Of a stretch of 35,597 nt of DNA, positions 7,561 to 16,190 are shown piece after piece. How positions within the stretch are numbered: the first letter of the stretch is position 1; each line of letters begins with the position of its first letter. Position numbers and translations under genes: made by a program. This DNA is from Candidatus Bathyarchaeota archaeon (GTDB taxonomy: Archaea; Thermoproteota; Bathyarchaeia; 40CM-2-53-6). Location: NCBI GenBank assembly GCA_005888735.1, contig VBBN01000007.1, positions 1 to 35,597 of the forward strand. The letters run 5' to 3'. The notes beneath the pieces are model-generated. The model did not search any database, was not told the DNA's origin, and saw nothing but the letters and a program-made list of their open reading frames with translations.

Positions 7561-9027
7561 ATGTTCGGCATTCTAACAGTGGCAATCTTTCTACCCGCGG
7601 CCATGGGCCTGCCCGTATACGTTCTTGGCAGAAGAAACATCCGGCTGGCCAGGCTGCTTGGCGTCGGGACTACGGCGGCAGAACTAGTCGTGACCCTCAT
7701 CATCCTAGGAGTCTTCAGCTATGGGATAGGCGGGTTCCAGCTGGCCGAAAAAGTTGACTGGGCCAGTTCCTTCGGGCTCACTTACCATGTCGCCTTGGAC
7801 GGAATCAGTCTTCCCCTTCTGTTAATCGCCACAATTCTCAGCTTCCTAGCCGCCTACGGCTCGACCGACTTGATCAAAGAACGCGAGCCAGAGTACTACG
7901 CCCTGTTCCTTCTCTTCGAAACCGGAATAATCGGAGTCTTCACCTCCCTTGACCTGATACTATTCTATGTCTTCTGGGAAATTGTTCTCGTTCCCATGTT
8001 CTTCTTCGTCGGCATCTGGGGTGGACCGCGGAAGAAGTATGCTTCAATGAAGTTTCTGATATTCACATATACGGGAAGTGTGATTATGCTATTTGGTTTC
8101 CTCGCTGTTTACGCGTGGACCTCTTCACAGGGAAATCCGACCTTTGATTATACAGAACTCGTCGGTAGGGTCGGAGGGCTTGCCCTGCCCCTGCAACTGG
8201 CTGCATCCATAGCCACATTCGTCGGTTTCGCAGTCAAGCTTCCAATCGTCCCCTTCCACACTTGGCTCCCGGATGCCCACGTGGAAGCACCTGCGCCGGT
8301 CAGCGTCCTCCTCGCCGGGCTTCTACTGAAAATGGGAGGATATGGCCTCATCAGGTTCAACCTTCTATTCTTCCCAGCCGCGACTAATGTACTCTGGCCA
8401 TACTTCGCTGCGATTGGCTTGGTCACGATGATCTACGGGGCATCAGTAGCCATTGTACAACGCGACTTGAAGCGGATGATCGCCATGACAAGTATCAACC
8501 ACATGGGGTACGTCCTCCTGGGCGCGTTCACGCTCAACGGGATCGGACTATCAGGCGCAGTCTTCCAAATGTTCAACCATGCGCTAGCTATTGGAATCCT
8601 GTTCCTCATGTCCGGATACATCCACGAACACGCAGGCACGAGGAATATCGACGAGCTTACAGGGCTGAGAGGAAAGATGCCGCTTACGGTCACCCTTCTT
8701 GTCCTAGGGTCAATGGCAGCAATGGCGGTTCCCGGGCTCTCGAATTTCATAAGCGAATATTTTGTGATTCAAGGAGCACTCAGAGCCAGTTATTTCTTCG
8801 CAATCGCAATAGTCGCGCCGGCTCTGACGGTAGGGTACTTCCTGTGGATGCTGAGAAGAGTAGTGATGACTCCGGGTGTTGGAGCTCGAAACGAAATCAG
8901 CCTCCACTCCCTAGCCATCTTGGCTGCATTTCTCATCCCCCTCTTCGTCCTGGGAGCCTACCCAGGCCCTCTCCTTGACAGCATCATCCGAGCCACAACA
9001 AACCCACTGGCTCCCGGAGGACCCTAG
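7561..9027 (+). CDS. nuoM: NADH-quinone oxidoreductase subunit M, canonical copy
   Basis: 488 residues with the classical NuoM pattern: Glu140 in FYVFWEIVLVPMFF, Lys226 in FAVKLPIVPFHTWLPDAHVE, Lys257 in LLAGLLLKMGGYGLIR and Glu in NFISEYF on helix 12. It is closer to textbook NuoM than the copy upstream of nuoL. ATG start one base after the nuoL stop. It is followed by nuoN with overlapping start and stop. Confidence 0.95.
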   Translation: MFGILTVAIFLPAAMGLPVYVLGRRNIRLARLLGVGTTAAELVVTLIILGVFSYGIGGFQLAEKVDWASSFGLTYHVALDGISLPLLLIATILSFLAAYGSTDLIKEREPEYYALFLLFETGIIGVFTSLDLILFYVFWEIVLVPMFFFVGIWGGPRKKYASMKFLIFTYTGSVIMLFGFLAVYAWTSSQGNPTFDYTELVGRVGGLALPLQLAASIATFVGFAVKLPIVPFHTWLPDAHVEAPAPVSVLLAGLLLKMGGYGLIRFNLLFFPAATNVLWPYFAAIGLVTMIYGASVAIVQRDLKRMIAMTSINHMGYVLLGAFTLNGIGLSGAVFQMFNHALAIGILFLMSGYIHEHAGTRNIDELTGLRGKMPLTVTLLVLGSMAAMAVPGLSNFISEYFVIQGALRASYFFAIAIVAPALTVGYFLWMLRRVVMTPGVGARNEISLHSLAILAAFLIPLFVLGAYPGPLLDSIIRATTNPLAPGGP

Positions 9028-9029
9028 TG

Positions 9030-10490
9030 ATGAGTCTCATTGATTTCACTCCGTTCATTAGCCTAGCCGTCTTCGGCCTCGCCGTCACACCCGCGGGACT
9101 CTTGGGGGAGGGCAAAGCACGGAGGACCATCGCTCCTTCAATCAGTATGATTGGGCTCTTCCTCGCTCTCGGCTCTGCGATTTGGCTGGGGTTTTCAGCG
9201 GCGCAGACGCCTGGACCCGGCGCGATCATGAGCACCGACATTTTCACCTACTTCTTTACCGGCGTTCTTCTCGTCGTCGCCATTTTCGTCGGCGTCGCGT
9301 CTCTGAGTTTCATGCGGGGTGATCCAAACGAAGCCCCCTACTTCGGGCTTCTAATTCTGTCAACACTCGGCATGATTGTTCTAGCCGCTTCCCTTGACCT
9401 CATTCTGCTCTACGTCGGCTGGGAGCTGATGAGCATTCCAACCTACGCGCTGACAGCATTTCGGAAGAGCGATCCTAACTCCAACGAGGCGGCGATGAAG
9501 TTCTTCGTTCTCTCAGCTCTCTCATCAGCGCTCATAGTGTACGCGATATCACTTGTGTTCGGGATATCAGGCTCCACGAACTTGATCGCGATTGCTAACA
9601 CGTTTGGCAGCATCACTCCTGATGTTCGTCCCTTCGGGGTGTTGGCGATCGTATTGTTCATCGTGGGTTTTGGGGTCAAGATGGCGGTTGTGCCGTTCCA
9701 CATGTGGATCCCCGACGCTTTTGAAGGAGCACCCACGACCATCGGCGCTCTACTGGCTGCCGGGGCGAAGATGGCCGCGTTCGCAGCAGCGTTCCGCGTA
9801 TTCATCATCGCTATCGGACCCTTCCATGTGGAGTGGCACTCTATTTTCGCGATCATCGCGATTGTGACAATGACGCTGGGTAACCTTGCTGCTTTGATGC
9901 AGAAGAGCTTCACAAGATTGCTAGCATACTCAAGCATTGCTCAAGCAGGCTACATTATGATCGCGTTCGCGACCCCAAACGGTCAGGCAATCGCAGGCGG
10001 ACTATTTCACGTCCTGAACTATTCTATTCTCAAGACGGCCGCTTTCATAGCCGCTACCGCCGTAGCGACACGCCTGTCGATCAGCAACTTGGACTCTTTC
10101 AACGGCCTGGCGAAGCGAATGCCCCAAACCTCGATAAACATCGCGGTTCTATTCCTCGGCTTGGCCGGTGTGCCACCGTTGAGCGGCTTCTTCAGCAAGG
10201 CACTACTCTTCGCAGGAGCCGTGAATTCTTCACTGCCATGGGGCGGCTACCTAGCGATCGCTGGGCTATTGAACAGCGGCTTTAGCATGGGCTACTACGG
10301 CTGGCTTATCAAACGAATGTACTTTGACGAGCCGTCAGACGGTTCTAGGATTCCAGAGCCACGTAGCTACATGGCGGTTCTCTGGGCTGCCACAGCCTTG
10401 ACCATAATCATAGGCTTGTATCCCCAGCCCTGGATCCAATTGTCCCAGGACGCGGCCAACGCTTTGAAAGTGCTAGGCCCGCAAGCTTGA
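9030..10490 (+). CDS. nuoN: NADH-quinone oxidoreductase subunit N
   Basis: 486 residues from ATG 9030 (a GTG at 9027 overlaps the previous stop and is possible). Pump-subunit residues: Glu in YVGWELMSIPTYAL, Lys in FGVKMAVVPFHMWIPDAFEGAP, Lys in AAGAKMAAFA, and Lys in LSGFFSKALLFAG. NuoN is the pump next to NuoK. It closes the operon; the next gene is convergent and begins (stop codon) five bases later. Confidence 0.95.
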   Translation: MSLIDFTPFISLAVFGLAVTPAGLLGEGKARRTIAPSISMIGLFLALGSAIWLGFSAAQTPGPGAIMSTDIFTYFFTGVLLVVAIFVGVASLSFMRGDPNEAPYFGLLILSTLGMIVLAASLDLILLYVGWELMSIPTYALTAFRKSDPNSNEAAMKFFVLSALSSALIVYAISLVFGISGSTNLIAIANTFGSITPDVRPFGVLAIVLFIVGFGVKMAVVPFHMWIPDAFEGAPTTIGALLAAGAKMAAFAAAFRVFIIAIGPFHVEWHSIFAIIAIVTMTLGNLAALMQKSFTRLLAYSSIAQAGYIMIAFATPNGQAIAGGLFHVLNYSILKTAAFIAATAVATRLSISNLDSFNGLAKRMPQTSINIAVLFLGLAGVPPLSGFFSKALLFAGAVNSSLPWGGYLAIAGLLNSGFSMGYYGWLIKRMYFDEPSDGSRIPEPRSYMAVLWAATALTIIIGLYPQPWIQLSQDAANALKVLGPQA

Positions 10491-10494
10491 GAGA

Positions 10495-11100
10495 CTATTT
10501 CTGCTCTGGCTCTTCGGTTCTTGCGAATCCCAGCTTCCGATTGGCAAGAGCCACGAGTTCGGCGATAGCTTGGATAACCCTGTCTCTCTTGTAAGCACGC
10601 TCCTCATGGCCAAATCCGATCTGTAAAGCCTCGATTGCGAAACTGCTGTCGTTGCTCTTCTTAGCGTACGTGGTTATGAGGCTGCCAGGTTCGATACCTC
10701 TATTCCCTTCGTTGACTTTAACTGTGAAGTCTCGCGAAAGCCATTCTTTCACGAGGCTTGTTGATTCTTCAGAAGCTGTCTCTCCGAGCCCAGTTCCAAC
10801 GTCGACTCCGGAGTCCTTCTTGCCGCGCACGTCAAGAACCACGCGAATTCCATTATCGGCAAGAAGAGTGTCGATGCTCTTTCTGAATTCTGTCTGGGCG
10901 GCCCGAAGCCTGTTCAGATCCGCATAGTTTCGGCTAATCTTTCCGATTACTGCACAAGACCTCGAGACTAATGCAGCATCTTCGACTATTTGGCCGGTGT
11001 GAAGGTCTGCCTCAGAACTCGCGGCATGGGGAGCAGTAAGGAGCACGAACCCTTCACCCATGAATTCGACGTGGTCGGGTCGGATAATTTTCAGAGGCAT
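10495..11100 (-). CDS. N-formylglutamate amidohydrolase-like (HutG-fold) protein
   Basis: 201 residues, soluble. The pattern LTAPHAAS near residue 21, a later SRNYADLNRLR block, VVLDVRGKK near residue 88 and the C-terminal IEALQIGF....ER segment follow the layout of the FGase family, zinc amidohydrolases that remove N-formyl or N-acyl groups from amino acids. The usual LDxHG motif reads LDVRG here, so one metal-ligand histidine appears replaced. I therefore give only the fold, not the reaction. Start is ATG at 11100; it shares a 112-base divergent promoter region with the ATPase operon. Confidence 0.6.
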   Translation of the reverse strand: MPLKIIRPDHVEFMGEGFVLLTAPHAASSEADLHTGQIVEDAALVSRSCAVIGKISRNYADLNRLRAAQTEFRKSIDTLLADNGIRVVLDVRGKKDSGVDVGTGLGETASEESTSLVKEWLSRDFTVKVNEGNRGIEPGSLITTYAKKSNDSSFAIEALQIGFGHEERAYKRDRVIQAIAELVALANRKLGFARTEEPEQK

Positions 11101-11144
11101 TTTGAAGGCCTCGAATCAAGCCGGACTATTAGTCTGTTCATCGA

Positions 11145-11157
11145 ATAGTTTTATAGC
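11145..11157 (+). promoter_or_regulatory. Probable TATA box of the A-ATPase operon
   Basis: The stretch atagttttatagc upstream of the ATPase genes fits an archaeal TATA box. It predicts transcription from about 11175-11185, which agrees with a start for the first gene at 11213 and argues against the earlier ATG at 11060. Confidence 0.55.
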
Positions 11158-11212
11158 GGACGATTCTGCCCGTCGTGCAATCACTAGCTTAGAGGCTGTT
11201 GGCGACAAGGAC

Positions 11213-11536
11213 TTGTCAGGGATCGACGCCGTTAAGAGAATCGTCGAAATAGAGGCTCAAGCTAGGAAGATTGTTGAAGAAGCAAAGTCCCGGGCCCACG
11301 AAACAGTCTCTCGAGCATCCGAAGAGGCAGAAAAGGCGAGACAGGAAGTTCTTGAGCAAGCACGACGGCAGAGGGAGCAGATTCTAACACAGGCGAGAGC
11401 GGAAGCGGAGGCTGAGGCGAGTAAGTCGGATATCGAGACCTCTCAATTACTCGAAAGCTACCAACGGATTTTCAACGAAAGAAAACAGACAGCCGTTCAA
11501 AAGGCCGTTGAACTAATACTGAGAGGTCAAGAGTGA
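11213..11536 (+). CDS. A-type ATP synthase subunit H (peripheral stalk)
   Basis: 107 residues from the TTG at 11213. Almost the whole protein is a charged coiled coil rich in Glu, Ala, Arg and Lys, beginning with SGIDAVKRIVEIEAQARKIV, which is how archaeal subunit H (AhaH/AtpH) begins. With subunit E it forms the peripheral stalk that holds the catalytic head still. An upstream in-frame ATG (11060) would add about 50 residues overlapping the divergent gene and the TATA box, so I reject it. The stop overlaps the region just before the subunit E start. Confidence 0.8.
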   Translation: MSGIDAVKRIVEIEAQARKIVEEAKSRAHETVSRASEEAEKARQEVLEQARRQREQILTQARAEAEAEASKSDIETSQLLESYQRIFNERKQTAVQKAVELILRGQE

Positions 11537-11537
11537 A

Positions 11538-12143
11538 GTGTCAGAGTCCTTCGAAAAGCTACAAAACCGAATCTTATCGGATGCCAGGCTCAAATCAGCG
11601 TCGATTCTGAAAGAAGCAGAGGAAAAGGCGAGCAAGATCGTTGAAGAGGCAAGAGCTCGTGCGCGTCGAGAAGCGGATGAACTAATTGCCAGAGCAAAAG
11701 TGGACGCCGAGGCTCTGAGAAGAAGCATTCTAAGCACAAAGGTTCGAGCAAATAGGCTTCGCATACTAGAAGAGAAGAACAAAATAATCCAATCTGTCAT
11801 CAGCTCCGTCGAGGAAAGGCTCACCACTCTCGGAAAGTCTGGAGACTTTCAAGATTCTCTGAAGATGATGGTTACCGAAGCGGCGACCGCTGTTGGATCG
11901 GATCAGCTCGTGGTACGGGTTGGCTTCCCGGGAGTTTCCAAGAAAGACTTGGACAGCATCGGAAACTCTCTGCCTAAGGGAGCTAAGCTCGTCGTCGAAG
12001 ATAATCCCATCGACCAGCTGGGGGGAGTCATAGCCAGCGATCCCAAGGGCCGAGTCGTCTTCAACAACTCGTTCCGAGCACGCCTCGACAGGATGGAAAC
12101 CCAGCTTCTGTCGATGATTTCGTCCACAATTTTCGGCGTGTAG
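11538..12143 (+). CDS. atpE: A-type ATP synthase subunit E
   Basis: 201 residues, GTG start one base after the upstream stop. An N-terminal coiled coil of about 95 residues is followed by a globular C-terminal domain with the family-typical segment DNPIDQLGGVIASDPKGRVV and NNSFRARLDRM, which contacts the top of the catalytic hexamer. It pairs with subunit H as the peripheral stalk. Subunit symbols in archaeal ATPases vary (atpE/ntpE/ahaE). Confidence 0.92.
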   Translation: MSESFEKLQNRILSDARLKSASILKEAEEKASKIVEEARARARREADELIARAKVDAEALRRSILSTKVRANRLRILEEKNKIIQSVISSVEERLTTLGKSGDFQDSLKMMVTEAATAVGSDQLVVRVGFPGVSKKDLDSIGNSLPKGAKLVVEDNPIDQLGGVIASDPKGRVVFNNSFRARLDRMETQLLSMISSTIFGV

Positions 12144-12172
12144 GCTGCCCTTTCTTGCTCCAGCCAGTTCCA

Positions 12173-14167
12173 ATGCGCCTGGTAAGCATCATAATACCGA
12201 GAGAACGTCTTCACAACCTGCTAGCCTACGCAGGCGACTCTGAAATCCTACACCTAGTGGAGGTTGCAGGGGACCACCTCCCTCCCGGTGCTTCAAAGTA
12301 TGACATTGCCAGCGTCTTGGCCCACTCCTCGCCAGCAAAGAGCAAGATCGCAGCCCTCAACTCAGCTCTAGGGACTGCCGACCTACCTCTCGAAAAGATT
12401 GATGCTCCGGTTGAAAGCCTCGACTCGCTTGCCGCGTTTCTAGGCTCGGAATGTTCACGTCTAGAGCAGCCTGTCAAGCAACTCGAAGAGTCTGCGGGAA
12501 AACTACAAGCGGAACGTGAGAGAAGTGCTGAGCTCTCAAGATTTTTGTCCGGCTTGAAGAACGCGGGCGTTCCGCTGAGTTCCCTTGCCGAGGGCAGTTT
12601 CCTCAGCACGGTCGCCGGAGAAGTCGCCGTTGAATCGGCCGAATCACTTAGACAGGGAATCGCCGATGTAACCTACGGAAACATGATATTCGCAGTCACC
12701 GCCTCCACTGAAGATACGCAGACTTTTCTCTCCCTTTTCCCAAGTGCATTCGCAGAGGAAGCGAAACAGGCTGCGAGCGCACTAGGCGCTAAGCTAGATG
12801 CCGCTTGGGCCGACCTGCCCACGGACCTTGACGAAGCCACGAAGCAGGTCAGCTATCGGATGCAAGAAATTGAGACATCGGAAAAGAAGCTTGAACAGGA
12901 TCGCCAAACCTTCGTCGAAGAGCAAGGACCCCGGATCAAGGCTCTTAGTGCGCTTGCGGAATTACTTGATGTCCGGACCAAGGCAATTGCCGGTTCGCCG
13001 ACAACAGAATCCACTGTGATGCTACAAGCCTGGGTCCCGGAGTATCGCGTCGAAGAACTCAGCAAGGGAGTTGCTGAGGCTTGTCAAGGCGAAGCCTCGG
13101 TCGTCGCCGAAGAAGTAGGATCAAGCGAGTCGAAGACACATCCAGAGAGCAAGAGCATAGAACGTTCCGAGACCTCCGGCGATGAGGACTCCTCGAAGCC
13201 ACCGACGCTTGTAAACACTCCGAGCTGGTTCAAGCCGGTCCAGTCGATAATTAACAACTTTGGAATTCCCAACTACAATGAATTGAATCCATTGCCGTTC
13301 ATGATAATCTCCTATCCGTTAATATTCGGGCTGATGTTCGGCGATTTTGGACAAGGCCCACTGTTCATCCTATTCGGGCTCCTGTTCATGCGTGTCAGAA
13401 AGAAAGGGGGTAAGATTCCAGGTGGAGATATCGGTCAGCTAATCGTTGGCGGAGCAGAATTGATGATTCTACTTGGCATAGGCACCACTATCTTCGGGTT
13501 TGTCTTCGGCGACTTCTTCGGGTTCGAATCCGCGCAGATCTTTGGGATACACCCCATATTTTCCCCTACAGAAGGAGCACTGACCGGCACCATTGACCAC
13601 TTGCAGACGTTCATGGTCTACATTCTCTACTTTGGCGTGGCCCATTATACTCTCGGTCTAGCTCTCAATGCTTATCAAAAGATTCGACGCAAGGAATACT
13701 CCGAAGCCTTCTTCGGGCCGATATGCTGGGCCTTATTCTATCTGGCGTTTGTCGACATGGTGCGGACTTTCGCTCTCGCTGGCTACAAGTTTTCAGCAGT
13801 TCTTTCCAATCCAATACCAATAGCACTGTTCGTCATTCCGTTTGGGCTCTTGTCTTGGAAGGAGGGAGGATTGCACGCTCTCGAGGCGTTTACAAGTATG
13901 GGGAGCAACACGCTCTCCTACCTTCGAATATGGGCGCTAAACATTGCAGACTTTTTCGTCAAGGTTGCACTATTCACAGCGTTCGGTATAGGAGGAGCAA
14001 TTGGAGGTAACATTCTAGTCATGATTATCGAGGGCTTGATCGTATTCGTTCAAACTCTGAGGCTTCACTGGGTCGAGTGGTTTAGCAAGTTTTATGAGGG
14101 GAACGGATTGCCATTCGCGCCCTACTGGGAACCAAAGGGCTGGATAGTACAAACACGTGGTAGCTGA
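12173..14167 (+). CDS. atpI: A-type ATP synthase subunit I (subunit a)
   Basis: 664 residues from ATG 12173 (a TTG at 12155 is possible). The N-terminal half, to about residue 350, is soluble with two long coiled-coil strands; a low-complexity Ser/Glu-rich linker (about 320-350) leads to a membrane half with seven or eight helices. The conserved arginine needed for ion passage lies in TLSYLRIWAL, and the final QTLRLHWVEWFSKFYEGNG block is typical. It forms the two half-channels next to the c-ring. The end overlaps the subunit K start by 11 bases. Confidence 0.94.
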   Translation: MRLVSIIIPRERLHNLLAYAGDSEILHLVEVAGDHLPPGASKYDIASVLAHSSPAKSKIAALNSALGTADLPLEKIDAPVESLDSLAAFLGSECSRLEQPVKQLEESAGKLQAERERSAELSRFLSGLKNAGVPLSSLAEGSFLSTVAGEVAVESAESLRQGIADVTYGNMIFAVTASTEDTQTFLSLFPSAFAEEAKQAASALGAKLDAAWADLPTDLDEATKQVSYRMQEIETSEKKLEQDRQTFVEEQGPRIKALSALAELLDVRTKAIAGSPTTESTVMLQAWVPEYRVEELSKGVAEACQGEASVVAEEVGSSESKTHPESKSIERSETSGDEDSSKPPTLVNTPSWFKPVQSIINNFGIPNYNELNPLPFMIISYPLIFGLMFGDFGQGPLFILFGLLFMRVRKKGGKIPGGDIGQLIVGGAELMILLGIGTTIFGFVFGDFFGFESAQIFGIHPIFSPTEGALTGTIDHLQTFMVYILYFGVAHYTLGLALNAYQKIRRKEYSEAFFGPICWALFYLAFVDMVRTFALAGYKFSAVLSNPIPIALFVIPFGLLSWKEGGLHALEAFTSMGSNTLSYLRIWALNIADFFVKVALFTAFGIGGAIGGNILVMIIEGLIVFVQTLRLHWVEWFSKFYEGNGLPFAPYWEPKGWIVQTRGS

Positions 14168-14612
14168 CACAATATTATTCGCTGGACTTGGAGTCAGTCT
14201 AAGCCTGCTTCTTTCCGTACTCGGAGCTGCCCTCGGAATCAGTATCTCCGCTCCAGCTATTGCGGGGGCCGGAACCGAAAGACCCGAGACTGTATCAAGG
14301 AACCTAATAGCCACAATCCTTGCGGAAGCGCTCGCAATATACGGATTGGTCGTCGGGCTCCTCTCTCTATTCGCCATAACACCGACCCTAAGCCCGGACG
14401 GAGCTTTCCGAATATTCTCAGGTGGACTCACCATGGGAGTTGCAGCACTTGGCGCAGGGCTCGGAATCGGCACATCGGGGGCCGCCCTTGCGTCGGCTAC
14501 CGCCGAAAAGCCCGAACTCTTCTCTAGGACGGTCGTGCCCCTTATCTTGTCAGAAGCGTTAGCAATCTACGCTCTGGTCGTCTCTCTGCTGCTAGTTCTC
14601 GCCGCGAAGTAA
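14157..14612 (+). CDS. atpK: A-type ATP synthase subunit K (c-ring proteolipid)
   Basis: 151 residues, GTG start overlapping subunit I. Two duplicated helical hairpins, each with an ion-binding glutamate in an (A/S)EALAIY motif: Glu57 and Glu133. Having an acid in both hairpins suggests two binding sites per 16-kDa subunit, unlike eukaryotic c subunits with one. I cannot tell proton from sodium coupling; the extra ligands for sodium would need an alignment. Confidence 0.93.
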   Translation: MVADTILFAGLGVSLSLLLSVLGAALGISISAPAIAGAGTERPETVSRNLIATILAEALAIYGLVVGLLSLFAITPTLSPDGAFRIFSGGLTMGVAALGAGLGIGTSGAALASATAEKPELFSRTVVPLILSEALAIYALVVSLLLVLAAK

Positions 14613-14622
14613 GAGACTAATC

Positions 14623-15690
14623 GTGATATCAGACACCCTCGTGCATCTGCTCAGAGACAATTATCTCGAAGCCAAGATTCGCGGAAAGAAAAGCTTCCTC
14701 CTCCAACGCCAGCAATTGCTCTCTCTTGCCGAGATTCCGACACTGAGTGATATCGTGGCGGCACTTGCTGATGGCCCATACGGGTCTGAGCTCTCTAAAC
14801 TTCAAGAGGTCTCCTCCGCGGTTGAAACGGAGCGGGCTATCCAACGAGGATTCGCCGGTTCTGTGAATAACCTAGTCTCCGGATCCAAAGGTAACGTTCG
14901 CCAGTTTCTCCTGGAGTATGTCCGACGCTTCGACGCGTATGATCTTGCAACTCTTGTCATGTTCAAGTCTCAGGGCAAGACCTGGGAGGAGTTCTCAACG
15001 GCCCGACAACCCTTGGGAGGTGTTCGAGAAGGGCAGCTCCGTAGACTCTACATGATGGACGATCTACGGGAGTCTGTCAGAATAATCGGAGACAAGACTC
15101 TCGAGGAGAGAACTGGCGACATTGATCTGGAAGAGATGCCGCCCGAAAAGGCGGCTCTGGTGAGAGACATTTTTACCGGGTGGGGGGAGGAGCGGTTCTA
15201 CAACTACGTTGTGAAGAGACTCCATGGGAGAGACCGGAGCAGCTGCCTTCCCATCGTCGGAGCAACAGTCGACCTCCTCAACCTCTCAATTGTCCTTCGT
15301 AGCAAACTCATAGGGGTCTCAAATATCGAAGAGCATCTCGTTCCGGTGCACTGGAGGCTTGACAAGCAATCCATCGGCCGACTCCTTGCCACCACCGACC
15401 TCGACGAGACCTTGGAGAAAGCTGGTTCTCTAACCCAGTACAGTAGGTTGATGGCCAACGCACGCCAAAGACACGAAGAGACAAAGTCCCTTGCTTTCTT
15501 GGAGATGGACGTCAAGAGATACCTGGTAGGTCAAGCCAGACGAATCTTTCTCGGATTCCCATACACAATCGGTGTCGTCTTGGCCTTCTTGATATTCAAG
15601 GAGAACGAAGCCCGAGGCCTAGCGGCTGTGATTTCGGGGGTCGCATCCGGACTCAAACCAGATCAGGTCAAGGCCCTAATCACTGTCTGA
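14623..15690 (+). CDS. atpC: A-type ATP synthase subunit C (central rotor adaptor)
   Basis: 355 residues, GTG start 10 bases after the subunit K stop. All-helical soluble protein with three repeats characteristic of the V-ATPase C/d subunit; YNYVVKRLHG and the hydrophobic ending FLGFPYTIGVVLAFLIFKENEARGL followed by VISGVASGL are typical. It links the rotor shaft to the c-ring. It is the last ATPase gene here; A, B, D and F are not in the window. Confidence 0.9.
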   Translation: MISDTLVHLLRDNYLEAKIRGKKSFLLQRQQLLSLAEIPTLSDIVAALADGPYGSELSKLQEVSSAVETERAIQRGFAGSVNNLVSGSKGNVRQFLLEYVRRFDAYDLATLVMFKSQGKTWEEFSTARQPLGGVREGQLRRLYMMDDLRESVRIIGDKTLEERTGDIDLEEMPPEKAALVRDIFTGWGEERFYNYVVKRLHGRDRSSCLPIVGATVDLLNLSIVLRSKLIGVSNIEEHLVPVHWRLDKQSIGRLLATTDLDETLEKAGSLTQYSRLMANARQRHEETKSLAFLEMDVKRYLVGQARRIFLGFPYTIGVVLAFLIFKENEARGLAAVISGVASGLKPDQVKALITV

Positions 15691-15805
15691 AAACGTCCAG
15701 AAAATGAGGACTTCATCTTCTTGACAAGAAAAATGGATATGTCCAATGTTCGCTGTTCGAACCTGCCTTTTCTTTGCGATTATGGCGCTAATCTTGGCGT
15801 CGGTT

Positions 15806-16074
15806 TCAGTTGCACGTGAACCCTCGCTCTTGTGAGACTACCGCCCGCCGCCTGATGCTAGAGCGTAAGTCGTATCCGGTAATGATGGAAAAAATGCCCG
15901 CGATCGCTATCGTGGCCCAGGCCAGGATACAAGTAGGCCCAGGAATAGACTACAGAACTAGGACCCATGGCTACCCTCCCGGTGGTATTCGCTGATCCAG
16001 CGTTCAAGTAATGCATGGTATAGTTGCCGGGAGTGGATATTTCAAGAATCGCCGTCTCGAAAATGATGTAGTAA
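15806..16074 (-). pseudogene. Decayed membrane-anchored ectodomain protein
   Basis: This lies in the 500-base stretch between the ATPase operon and the next gene, which has no intact gene. On the minus strand one frame reads ESYYIIFETAILEISTPGNY and then TMHYLNAGSANTTGRVAMG, a beta-rich, extracytoplasmic-looking sequence. After VVYSWAYLYPGL the frame is lost, and another frame continues ATIAIAGIFSIITGYDL, a membrane helix with a basic tail, to a TGA at 15806. Removing one base from the ccc run at 15916-15918 joins both parts. The upstream end is also broken by a stop (around 16077). The protein type, ectodomain plus C-terminal anchor, is inferred; I do not recognise the family. A 29-codon plus-strand ORF at 15746-15835 that looks like a signal peptide also lies here but has no continuation. 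Confidence 0.5.
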
Positions 16075-16190
16075 GATTCCTAAGACCAGTGTATATGGAA
16101 GCGTGTATTAACTCGGACATATTGTCAACATTCTTGTAAGATTTTTGGATATCCAATACAGATTTACAGGGACCGCCACGTTTCAGCCTT

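Noticed and set aside
11060-11212. Upstream extension of ATPase subunit H from ATG 11060
   Set aside because: It would read through the divergent gene's start and the predicted TATA box, and the added part has no family pattern.
15810-15995. 61-codon plus-strand ORF in the gap after the ATPase operon
   Set aside because: It lies opposite a minus-strand frame with better coding character and has no motif or promoter.
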